A stretch of 24,052 nt of DNA. Origin: an uncultured Burkholderiales bacterium. Its GTDB lineage: Bacteria > Pseudomonadota > Gammaproteobacteria > Burkholderiales > Burkholderiaceae. Below, piece after piece: positions 1 through 6,682 of the stretch (the stretch's first letter is position 1; each line of letters opens with the position of its first letter). The stretch spans positions 1-24,052 of the forward strand of contig CAIMWY010000093.1 in assembly GCA_903845315.1 (NCBI GenBank), written 5' to 3'. The notes under the pieces are model-generated. The model ran no database searches. It was not told the origin of the DNA and was given only the letters and a program-made list of their open reading frames with translations. The translations under genes were made by a program, and so were the position numbers.

Positions 1-467
1 ATCACACTGATACCGGGCTTGACCAAGTCGTCCCAGTCTTTGATGCCTTTGGGGTTGCCCTGGCGCACCACCAACACGATGGTGGAGGTGTACGGTGCCG
101 AGTTGTGGGGCAAGCGCTTTTGCCAGTCGGCGGGAATGAGCCCACCGTTTTTGACCAGCGCATCGACGTCACCGGCCAGCGCCAGGGTGACCACATCGGC
201 ATCAATGCCGTCGATCACCGAGCGGGCTTGTTTGCCGGAACCACCATGCGACTGCTTGATGCTCACGTCTTGGCCGGTCTGGGCTTTCCAGTGTTTGGCA
301 AAGGCGGCGTTGAACTCGACATACAGCTCGCGGGTGGGGTCATACGACACATTGAGCAAGCTCACAGGAGGGGCGGGTTGGGCAAGGGTTTGGGCCGAAG
401 TCACGCCAGCGAAGGCGAGGAAGCCGACAGCCACCAAGCTGGAGAGGAAGTGTTTGCGTTGAATCAT
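1..467 (-). CDS. sbp: Sulfate/thiosulfate ABC transporter periplasmic binding protein, 5' part only
   Basis: The gene starts with ATG at 467 and runs off the left edge, leaving about 155 codons. An AAGAG ribosome site lies just upstream of the ATG. The first ~25 residues form a Sec signal peptide ending near TSAQ. The mature part carries hallmarks of the Sbp/CysP family: an [13 protein letters not shown] segment, then the anion-binding [16 protein letters not shown] segment, then a DVVTLAL strand and a [18 protein letters not shown] strand. The protein would capture sulfate or thiosulfate in the periplasm and hand it to a CysTWA-type permease, whose genes would lie outside the window. Substrate preference cannot be read from this fragment. 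The gene is divergent from the prenyltransferase gene at 581. Confidence 0.9.
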   Translation of the reverse strand, partial: MIQRKHFLSSLVAVGFLAFAGVTSAQTLAQPAPPVSLLNVSYDPTRELYVEFNAAFAKHWKAQTGQDVSIKQSHGGSGKQARSVIDGIDADVVTLALAGDVDALVKNGGLIPADWQKRLPHNSAPYTSTIVLVVRQGNPKGIKDWDDLVKPGISV

Positions 468-580
468 GGGAATCTCTTAGGAATGCATCGAAAATTGCGA
501 TGGATGGATTCTGTGAGCCTGCGCCTGAAAAGGGAACGACAGAGTTCTCAGTTCTAAATTACCCAAACATCTAAGGCCCC
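468..580. promoter_or_regulatory. Divergent intergenic region between sbp and the UbiA-family gene
   Basis: These 113 bp separate two divergent start codons, so they or the adjoining coding ends should hold both promoters. I see the two ribosome sites (AAGAG for sbp on the minus strand, AAGG at about 571-575 for the plus-strand gene) but no convincing -35/-10 pair or palindrome. Confidence 0.4.
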
Positions 581-1504
581 ATGTCCGAAGACATCACCCT
601 GCCACCGCCCACCCTCAAAGCCTGGGCCATTGCTTTGCGGCTTCCCAGCTTGGTCTTGGCTGTGGGACCGGTGTGGGTGGGTGCGTGTGTGGTTTTTTTT
701 CATACCGGTGAAGTGCCTGCGCGGCTGACGCTGATGGCTCTGGCAGCAGCCCTGTTGATGCAAGTCATCACCAATTTGCAAAACGATGTGGGCTTTACCG
801 CCAGAGGTTGTGCCGGTGTGGGACACCATGGCGGATTGCCGCGCGCCACGGCCAAAGGTTGGCTCAGTGTGAAGACGGTTCGCTTGGCAATTGCGCTGCT
901 GTGCGTGGTGGCGACCTCTTTGGGGCTGAGCTTGGTGATAGAGCGTGGCTGGCTGGTGCTGGCTTTGGGACTAAGCTCGTTGCTGGCGGCTTTGGCCTAT
1001 ATGGGTGGGCCCAAACCGATTGCTTACTCACCGTGGGGTGAGATCACGGTGTTGGCATTTTTTGGTTTGGTGGCGGTGTTGGGCACCGAGTGGTTGCTGT
1101 CCACACAGGTCACTGCGCTGGGCTTAGTGGCAGCGTTGGCCGTGGGCAGCTTGTCGGCTGGGGCGCTGGCGGTGAACAACCAACGCGACCGCGTACATGA
1201 CGGCTTGGTCGGTCGTCACACCTTGGCCGTGGTGCTGGGTGCACAAGCGTCCGAGCGGGTGGTGTGCGCTTGGCTGTTGGCGCCTTTTGTCTTGAGCGTG
1301 GCCATGGCCGTGATGACCATGAACCTGTTTTTTTTATTGCCCTTGTTGTTACTGCCTCGAGCGACGGTATTGATGCGCCGCTTGTCGCACTGTACATCAG
1401 GCAGCGACTACAACGCGCTGCTGTTAGGTGTGTTTCGCTTGGCGCTGTGGTACGCAGGTTTGTTGTCTGCGGTGCTGGTCGGCGCCAAGCAAATGGCTGC
1501 TTGA
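581..1504 (+). CDS. UbiA/MenA-family membrane prenyltransferase homologue with altered first Asp motif
   Basis: A 307-residue, strongly hydrophobic protein with about eight predicted membrane segments, the usual size for the UbiA superfamily, which joins polyprenyl chains to aromatic acceptors. The second Asp-rich loop is intact: NNQRDRVHDGLVGRHTLAVV at about 199-218 matches the MenA-type pattern NxRDxxxDxxxGxxTL. The first loop, NLQNDVGFTARG at 65-76, keeps N68 and D69 but has Phe and Gly where the NDxxDxxxD pattern expects the later Asp residues. The best match is to 1,4-dihydroxy-2-naphthoate polyprenyltransferase-like proteins. The changed loop makes the reaction uncertain, and no other menaquinone gene is present here. 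AAGG precedes the ATG. It converges on the DUF2892 gene with a 21-bp gap and no visible terminator. Confidence 0.75.
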   Translation: MSEDITLPPPTLKAWAIALRLPSLVLAVGPVWVGACVVFFHTGEVPARLTLMALAAALLMQVITNLQNDVGFTARGCAGVGHHGGLPRATAKGWLSVKTVRLAIALLCVVATSLGLSLVIERGWLVLALGLSSLLAALAYMGGPKPIAYSPWGEITVLAFFGLVAVLGTEWLLSTQVTALGLVAALAVGSLSAGALAVNNQRDRVHDGLVGRHTLAVVLGAQASERVVCAWLLAPFVLSVAMAVMTMNLFFLLPLLLLPRATVLMRRLSHCTSGSDYNALLLGVFRLALWYAGLLSAVLVGAKQMAA

Positions 1505-1525
1505 GCGCCCCAGCTTTCAAACCGC

Positions 1526-1768
1526 TTAGCAGCAGTTGCCAACACCTTCTGCGCAGCAGGCTTTGCCGTCAGGCACACCGAGTTTGCGTAAGAAAAAACC
1601 CATTGGACACATATCGGTAAAACCAAATTGAAACAAGTTCAAGCCCACAAACGCAGTGAAAGCCAAGAACCAAGAGCTGACAAAGACCGGGCTTTGTTCC
1701 ACCCCCAGGGCCAACGACAGCAGGATGAATAAACCTGCGATCACACGGATATAACGTTCAACAGTCAT
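1526..1768 (-). CDS. Small YgaP-like inner membrane protein (DUF2892) with Cys-rich tail
   Basis: An 80-residue protein with two hydrophobic segments (about 8-24 and 31-50) followed by GFTDMCPMGFFLRKLG, the characteristic DUF2892 signature seen in the membrane part of E. coli YgaP. No rhodanese domain is attached. The C-terminus has an unusual cysteine cluster, C71, C72, C79 and C80, besides C54 of the signature. I chose the ATG at 1768 because GGAG sits 8 nt upstream; a longer reading from 1792 would run into the RND gene. It is the last gene of the ArsR-MFP-RND operon, 20 nt after the pump. In E. coli, ygaP is controlled by the ArsR protein YgaV, so the pairing with a BigR/YgaV-type regulator recurs here. 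Its function is not established; a sulfane-sulfur role is inferred. Confidence 0.8.
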   Translation of the reverse strand: MTVERYIRVIAGLFILLSLALGVEQSPVFVSSWFLAFTAFVGLNLFQFGFTDMCPMGFFLRKLGVPDGKACCAEGVGNCC

Positions 1769-1788
1769 GGCAGACTCCTTTTTTAAAA

Positions 1789-4700
1789 TCACACCGCAAC
1801 ATGGCGCTTGCGGTATAGCGCGTAATACAGCACCGGGATCACCACCAGCGTGAGCAAGGTGGAAACCAAGATGCCGAAAATCAAAGACACGGCCAAGCCG
1901 TTGAAGATGGGGTCGTCCAAGATGAAGAAGGCGCCGATCATGGCGGCCAAACCCGTCAAAGCAATGGGCTGCGCACGCACCGCAGCGGCGGACACCACCG
2001 CTTGCTCAAAGCGCATGCCCTGCGCCACTTGAAGCTCGATGAAGTCCACCAACAGACTCGAGTTGCGCACGATGATGCCGGCTAAAGCAATCATGCCGAT
2101 GATGGAGGTGGCCGTGAACTGCGCGCCCAACAAGGCGTGGCCCGGCATGACGCCAATGATGGTCAAAGGGATCGGGGCCATGATGACCAAGGGCGTCATA
2201 TAGCTCTTGAACTGCGCCACCACCAAGAGGTAAATCAAGATCAAGCCCACGCCATAGGCAGCCCCCATATCGCGGAAGGTCTCGTAGGTAATTTGCCACT
2301 CCCCATCCCACTTGATCGCGTATTGGCGGTAGGTGTCTGTGGGCTGTTGAATCCAGTACTCGCCTAACTCACCCATGCCGGGCAAAGCCGCTTCGCTCAG
2401 GTGGGGTCGAATGGCAAACAGACCATAAAGTGGCGAATCTAATTGCCCCGCCATATCGCCGAACACATAGCTCAAGCTCTTAAGGTCTTTGCTGAACATG
2501 GGCTTGTCGATCACGTCGCGTTCGACGCGCACCAACTCAGACACCGGCACCAAACGTCCATTGGCGGCGCGCAGTGACAAGGCCAACACAGCGTCCAAGC
2601 CCGTTTGTGATTCGCGTGGCAATTGCAGACGCACGGGCACAGGGTATTTGCTTTGGTTGTCATGCAGATAGGAGGCGTCCAGACCTGAGAGCGCACCTTG
2701 CACGGTTTGCGCAAGGGCCGTCACCGACACGCCCAAGGTCTCGGCGCGTTGGCGCAACACCATCAGATGGGCACGGGGGGCGTCTTCTTTGAGCGTGGTG
2801 TCGATGCCCACAATGTCGGCGGTTTGACCAAAGGCTGTGGCGATGCGACGCGCCAGCGCTTGGCGCCCGGCTTCGTCGGGGCCATAGACCTCGGCCACCA
2901 AAGGGCTCATGACGGGTGGGCCCGGCGGCACCTCGACCAGTTTGATGCGCGCACCATGAGCTTTGGCAATGGCTTCGAGTGTGGGGCGCAAGCGCTGCGC
3001 GATGGCGTGACTTTTTTCGCTGCGGTGGTGTTTGTCCACCAGGTTGACTTGCAAGTCGCCCATCTCTACCTCAGCACGCAGGTAATACTGGCGCACCAAG
3101 CCGTTGAAGGTGATGGGGCTGGCCGTGCCGGCATAGCCTTGCAGGTCGCGCACCTCGGGCTGTTGGGCCAAATGGGCACCCAGGGCATGCAAGGCGGCCG
3201 CGGTGTTCTCCAACGGGGTGCCCGCTGGCATGTCAACCACCACCTGGAACTCGCTCTTGTTGTCAAAGGGCAGCATCTTGAGCACCACCCACTGCACGGC
3301 GGTCAAGCCCACCGACAGCACGAGTGCCAACACGATGCCCGCCAACAGCTGCCAACGTTTTTTGGCGCTGTGCAAGAAGGGTGTGAGCACGCGTTGAAAC
3401 AAGGCGTCGAGTTTGACTTTGACACCGCCTGCGGCAGGCTGCCCCGCATGCGGCTCGCTGCTGTCCGGGGCGTGCATCAACTTCAAAGCCAACCAAGGCG
3501 TGACGGTAAAAGCGATGGCCAAGGAAATCGCCATGCCCAAGCTCGAATTGATGGGGATGGGGCTCATGTACGGGCCCATCAGACCCGACACAAAGGCCAT
3601 GGGTAACAAGGCTGCAATGACCGTGAGCGTGGCCAAGATGGTGGGGCCGCCCACTTCGTCGACCGCCACAGGAATGATCTCGTGCAGCGACTTGTGCGGA
3701 TACAAACCTTGGTGACGGTGGATGTTCTCCACCACCACGATGGCGTCGTCCACCAAGATGCCAATCGAGAAGATGAGCGCAAACAGCGACACGCGGTTGA
3801 GCGTGAAGCCCCAGGCCCAGCTGGCAAACAAAGTTGCGGTGAGGGTGAGGATGACCGCGCTGCCCACAATCACCGCTTCACGGCGACCCAGCGCCCAGCC
3901 CACCAACAAGATGACCGAGCCGGTGGCAAAGGCCAGTTTTTGAATCAGCTTGTTGGCTTTTTCGGCGGCGGTCTCGCCATAGTCACGACTGACCGACACC
4001 TGCACACCGTCGGGGATGAGGGTGTTGCGTAAGGTGTCCACCCGCGCTCGCACAGCACGCGCCACATCAACTGCGTTTTCACCAGGCTTTTTGGTCACGC
4101 TCAAAGTCACTGCTGGATACACCTGACCGATGGCAGCGTTCTCTGCTGTGTCTGTCGCGCTAGCGGTTGCAGCCAAGGCCGCTGCACCTGGGGTGAACCA
4201 CACATAGCGCTGGGGCAGTTGCGCGCCCGCCTCCACCCGCGCGACCTCCCGCAAATAAATGGGCTTGCCTTGGTAGATGCCCACCACCAAGTCGGCCACG
4301 TCGTCGGCAGTGCGCAAAAATTCACCGGCTTGCACGGTCAGCATTTTTCCGGTGGCTGCTTGGGTGTCCATCACAGCACCCGCTGGCATGGCCATATTGG
4401 CAGCACGCAAGGTGGCTTGCAAACTCAGCACATCCAAGCCCCGGTCACGCAAGCGCACTGGGTCCAACCAGACATGAATGGCGCGCCCTGGGCCGCCAAT
4501 GGTTTGCACCTCGCGTGTGCCGGGCACGGCTTTGAGTTCGGTCTCCAAGCTCTGAGCCACCAAGGCCAAGTCGACTCCGGGGGTGCTGTCAGGGCTCCAG
4601 AGGGTGAGTGCCAGCACAGGCACATCGTCAATGCCTTTGGGCTTGACGATGGGCGCCAAGGTGCCCAACTCGCGTGGCAACCAATCTTGGTTGGCGTTGA

Positions 4701-5073
4701 GCACGTCATACAAACGCACCAAGGCCTCGGTGCGTGGCACACCCACTTTGAACTGTACCGTCAACACCGCCACACCAGGACGCGACACCGAGTAGGTGTG
4801 TTCAACCCCGGCGATTTGACTCAAGACCTGTTCAGCAGGTTTGGCCACCATGTTTTGCACGTTGACGCTGCTGGCCCCGGGGAATGGAATCAGCACATTG
4901 GCCATGGTGACGTTGATTTGCGGCTCTTCTTCACGTGGCGTGACAAGCACGGCAAACATGCCCAGCAGCAGAGCCACCAAGGCCAGCAAAGGCGTGAGGG
5001 CGTTGGACTGAAAAGCCGCTGCGATGCGGCCCGACACACCCAGAGTCTGCTCGTTTGATGGCAGTTGGTTCAT
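1789..5073 (-). CDS. RND-family inner membrane efflux transporter (AcrB-like)
   Basis: A 1094-residue protein of normal RND length. It has a first membrane helix at about 28-45, a porter segment beginning REEEPQINV, a block of helices from about 380 to 530, a second periplasmic half, and a C-terminal helix block. The TM4 proton-relay pair is visible as D442-D443 in GILVDDAIVVVENI. In the C-terminal block, GIIVRNSSLLVDF aligns with the AcrB helix holding the essential Lys940, with Arg in its place. No methionine-rich metal relay is obvious, so I do not call it a CusA-type metal pump. It would use the proton gradient to export a substrate through the periplasmic adaptor encoded 9 nt upstream. 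No outer-membrane channel gene is in the window, so it presumably borrows a TolC-like protein. The substrate is unknown; the regulator suggests a sulfur-linked compound. Confidence 0.9.
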   Translation of the reverse strand: MNQLPSNEQTLGVSGRIAAAFQSNALTPLLALVALLLGMFAVLVTPREEEPQINVTMANVLIPFPGASSVNVQNMVAKPAEQVLSQIAGVEHTYSVSRPGVAVLTVQFKVGVPRTEALVRLYDVLNANQDWLPRELGTLAPIVKPKGIDDVPVLALTLWSPDSTPGVDLALVAQSLETELKAVPGTREVQTIGGPGRAIHVWLDPVRLRDRGLDVLSLQATLRAANMAMPAGAVMDTQAATGKMLTVQAGEFLRTADDVADLVVGIYQGKPIYLREVARVEAGAQLPQRYVWFTPGAAALAATASATDTAENAAIGQVYPAVTLSVTKKPGENAVDVARAVRARVDTLRNTLIPDGVQVSVSRDYGETAAEKANKLIQKLAFATGSVILLVGWALGRREAVIVGSAVILTLTATLFASWAWGFTLNRVSLFALIFSIGILVDDAIVVVENIHRHQGLYPHKSLHEIIPVAVDEVGGPTILATLTVIAALLPMAFVSGLMGPYMSPIPINSSLGMAISLAIAFTVTPWLALKLMHAPDSSEPHAGQPAAGGVKVKLDALFQRVLTPFLHSAKKRWQLLAGIVLALVLSVGLTAVQWVVLKMLPFDNKSEFQVVVDMPAGTPLENTAAALHALGAHLAQQPEVRDLQGYAGTASPITFNGLVRQYYLRAEVEMGDLQVNLVDKHHRSEKSHAIAQRLRPTLEAIAKAHGARIKLVEVPPGPPVMSPLVAEVYGPDEAGRQALARRIATAFGQTADIVGIDTTLKEDAPRAHLMVLRQRAETLGVSVTALAQTVQGALSGLDASYLHDNQSKYPVPVRLQLPRESQTGLDAVLALSLRAANGRLVPVSELVRVERDVIDKPMFSKDLKSLSYVFGDMAGQLDSPLYGLFAIRPHLSEAALPGMGELGEYWIQQPTDTYRQYAIKWDGEWQITYETFRDMGAAYGVGLILIYLLVVAQFKSYMTPLVIMAPIPLTIIGVMPGHALLGAQFTATSIIGMIALAGIIVRNSSLLVDFIELQVAQGMRFEQAVVSAAAVRAQPIALTGLAAMIGAFFILDDPIFNGLAVSLIFGILVSTLLTLVVIPVLYYALYRKRHVAV

Positions 5074-5082
5074 GACCTGGCC

Positions 5083-6162
5083 TTATTTGTTGAAGGCCGC
5101 GCCAGCGACCTCGGGTTGTGCACCCAGCAAGCCGGCTTGCACGGGGTCGAGTGCCACGCGGTCTTGCGTTGTCAAACCTGCCAGCACTTCGACTTGGCCC
5201 TGTCCCAAACTGCCGCCCAAGCGCACTACGCGCATGACAAAACCAGGGCCACCCGCCACATAGACGGCGGTCAGTTCCCCTCGGCGTAGCACAGCCGTCG
5301 CTGGCAGCGTGATGCGCTGCGCCGCACCGCCCACAAAGCGCACACGCACTTGTTGACCGGGCACCCACGGTGTGCTGGCCAAATTGGGCAAATCAATGCG
5401 CCACTGCAGAGTTTGCGACATCGCGTCTGCGGCGGGCAACAACTGCAGTCCGAGTGGCTTGATCCATTCACCACCGCTTGTCGAGGGTTGCTGTACCTCG
5501 ACCTGTGTTGCAGCGCGTGTGCTGCCCAGTTGCGACACGCCTACATGCACCACCACGCGGTAGGCCGTGGGGGCATACATGCTCAGCAAGGGTTTACCGG
5601 GTACCGCCAAATCGCCCGCTTGAACCAGGGTGTCAGACACATAGCCGTCATACGGCGCGGTGACACGGGTGAACTCTTGCGACAAGGCTGACTGACGCGT
5701 GCCCGCACTGGCTTGGTCACGCCCGGCTTGCGCAGCTTTGAACTGCAATTCAGCAGTGTCTAGCGCCGCCTGGCTGATAAAGCCCTTGGCTTGTAAATCA
5801 CGGGTGCGCGAGACATTCAGCTGCGCGTTGCGCAACTCTGAGTCGCTTTGTACCCACTGGGCTTGGCTGCGTTGCACGCCAGTTTGGGTTTCCCGGTCGT
5901 CCACCGTGGCCAGCAGTTGGCCGGCTTTGACATAGTCGCCCGCCTTGACCACCAGGGCTGACACGCGGCCCGACGCTTGCGATGAGACCAAGCTTTGTTT
6001 GATGGGTTCGACCACCCCATCGATCTCAATGCCTGTGGCGACTGATTTGGCACCAACCGATACCACCGGCACCCGCACAGTGCCTGCGGCCCAAGCGCCG
6101 CCTAAGGCGCAAGCCATGCCCAAGGTGGCAAACCATCGATGGGTCCATGAGGGGTTCAACAT
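5083..6162 (-). CDS. RND efflux periplasmic adaptor (membrane fusion protein, HlyD/AcrA type)
   Basis: A 359-residue adaptor. The ATG at 6162 is supported by AAGGAG upstream and gives a clean signal peptide ending around AWA at 23-25. The first lipoyl half is at about 59-88 (VSSQASGRVSALVVKAGDYV). A helical hairpin follows at about 90-150, then the second lipoyl half (APYDGYVSDTLVQAGDLAVP) and beta-barrel/membrane-proximal domains. It bridges the RND pump to an outer-membrane channel. The start codon overlaps the end of the ArsR gene by 7 nt, implying translational coupling. The pump gene begins 9 nt after its stop. There is no lipobox, so it is probably a soluble or loosely anchored adaptor. 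No metal-binding motif is seen. Confidence 0.88.
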   Translation of the reverse strand: MLNPSWTHRWFATLGMACALGGAWAAGTVRVPVVSVGAKSVATGIEIDGVVEPIKQSLVSSQASGRVSALVVKAGDYVKAGQLLATVDDRETQTGVQRSQAQWVQSDSELRNAQLNVSRTRDLQAKGFISQAALDTAELQFKAAQAGRDQASAGTRQSALSQEFTRVTAPYDGYVSDTLVQAGDLAVPGKPLLSMYAPTAYRVVVHVGVSQLGSTRAATQVEVQQPSTSGGEWIKPLGLQLLPAADAMSQTLQWRIDLPNLASTPWVPGQQVRVRFVGGAAQRITLPATAVLRRGELTAVYVAGGPGFVMRVVRLGGSLGQGQVEVLAGLTTQDRVALDPVQAGLLGAQPEVAGAAFNK

Positions 6163-6491
6163 GTGATCTCCTTGGCATTGATGCCACAAAACTGGGTGTA
6201 GAGAACCTGCATCACATGCAAGGCGATGTCGCTGTTGATTTGGTAATAAATGTTTTTGCCTTCACGGCGCGTGCTGACCAACTGTTCGTCGCGCAACACA
6301 CTGAGTTGCTGCGACAACGTTGGCTGCACGATGCCCAACAAAACTTCCAGCTCACTCACACAGCGCTCACCCTGTGCCAGTTGGCACAACAGCATCAAGC
6401 GGTCGGTGTTGGACAAGGTTTTGAGCAAACGGCAGGCCTGGTTGGCGGAAGTTCGCATGGCAGACAAGTCGATAGGGATGGCGGTTGGCAT
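6156..6491 (-). CDS. bigR: ArsR-family repressor of BigR/SqrR/YgaV type (persulfide sensor)
   Basis: A 111-residue winged-helix protein. The recognition helix region reads QPTLSQQLSVLRDEQLV and the wing TRREGKNIYYQI. Cys36 lies in RLMLLCQLAQGE and Cys102 in LYTQFCG, 66 residues apart. That matches the spacing of the redox pair in BigR (Cys42/Cys108) and SqrR (Cys41/Cys107), which sense sulfide-derived persulfides by forming a disulfide or polysulfide bridge. Additional cysteines are C20, C44 and C111. The arsenic or zinc ligand sets of classical ArsR/SmtB are absent. The ATG at 6491 has an AGGTG ribosome site; the longer reading from 6527 would enter the operator-like palindrome. It is the first gene of the operon and probably represses itself and the pump until sulfide or polysulfide appears. 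Function by family; the target is inferred. Confidence 0.87.
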   Translation of the reverse strand: MPTAIPIDLSAMRTSANQACRLLKTLSNTDRLMLLCQLAQGERCVSELEVLLGIVQPTLSQQLSVLRDEQLVSTRREGKNIYYQINSDIALHVMQVLYTQFCGINAKEITC

Positions 6492-6502
6492 AAGGCACCT
6501 AT

Positions 6503-6552
6503 AAATTACCAACCAATAATATATCATGAAATATATTGTTTGTTAGTAAATT
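6503..6552. promoter_or_regulatory. Long imperfect palindrome upstream of the BigR-like gene, candidate operator
   Basis: A perfect core, AATATAT (6518-6524) and ATATATT (6531-6537), flanks the 6-nt centre CATGAA. The symmetry extends outward: arms 6508-6524 and 6531-6547 agree at 14 of 17 positions, and further A/T matches continue to 6503 and 6552. It starts 11 bp upstream of the regulator ATG, where a promoter and autoregulatory site are expected. ArsR-family dimers bind such AT-rich inverted repeats. Binding is inferred. Confidence 0.65.
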
Positions 6553-6612
6553 AATGATGCCGCACATCAGAATGACCTGAAAACGTCTGCTGCGTTGAAT
6601 GATGCGATGAGA

Positions 6613-6648
6613 TTTTCTAAAAAGAAAGGGCGCCAATCGGCGCCCTTT
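6613..6648 (-). terminator. Intrinsic terminator after soxB
   Basis: Perfect 10-bp stem AAAGGGCGCC (6625-6634) / GGCGCCCTTT (6639-6648) with loop AATC. Read on the minus strand it is followed by a T-rich run (revcomp of 6613-6624). It lies 34 nt past the soxB stop and separates the sox operon from the BigR-like operon. Confidence 0.85.
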
Positions 6649-6649
6649 G

Positions 6650-6664
6650 GGGCGATGTTCGCCC
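6650..6664 (-). other. Second short hairpin between the soxB stop and its terminator
   Basis: Perfect inverted repeat GGGCGA / TCGCCC with a TGT loop, directly abutting the soxB terminator. No T-run follows it, so it is probably not a terminator alone. It could stabilise the mRNA 3' end. The role is speculative. Confidence 0.4.
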
Positions 6665-6682
6665 ATGCATCGACAGGAGAAC

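Noticed and set aside
1505..1525. Terminator between the convergent UbiA-family and DUF2892 genes
   Set aside because: No stem-loop or T-run can be found in the 21-bp gap.
2698..3606. Plus-strand 302-codon open frame opposite the RND pump gene
   Set aside because: Antisense shadow; its His/Gln/Gly-rich composition mirrors the codon usage of the real pump gene.
4219..5058. Plus-strand 279-codon open frame opposite the RND pump gene
   Set aside because: Antisense shadow with no motif, signal peptide or ribosome site.
1789..5073. RND pump as a CusA-type heavy-metal exporter
   Set aside because: No methionine-rich metal relay or metal-binding motif is visible in pump or adaptor, and the regulator lacks metal-sensor ligand sets.
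6156..6491. Regulator as an arsenic or zinc ArsR/SmtB sensor
   Set aside because: The ELCVCDL-type arsenic site and the His/Asp zinc sites are missing, while the cysteine spacing fits BigR/SqrR exactly.
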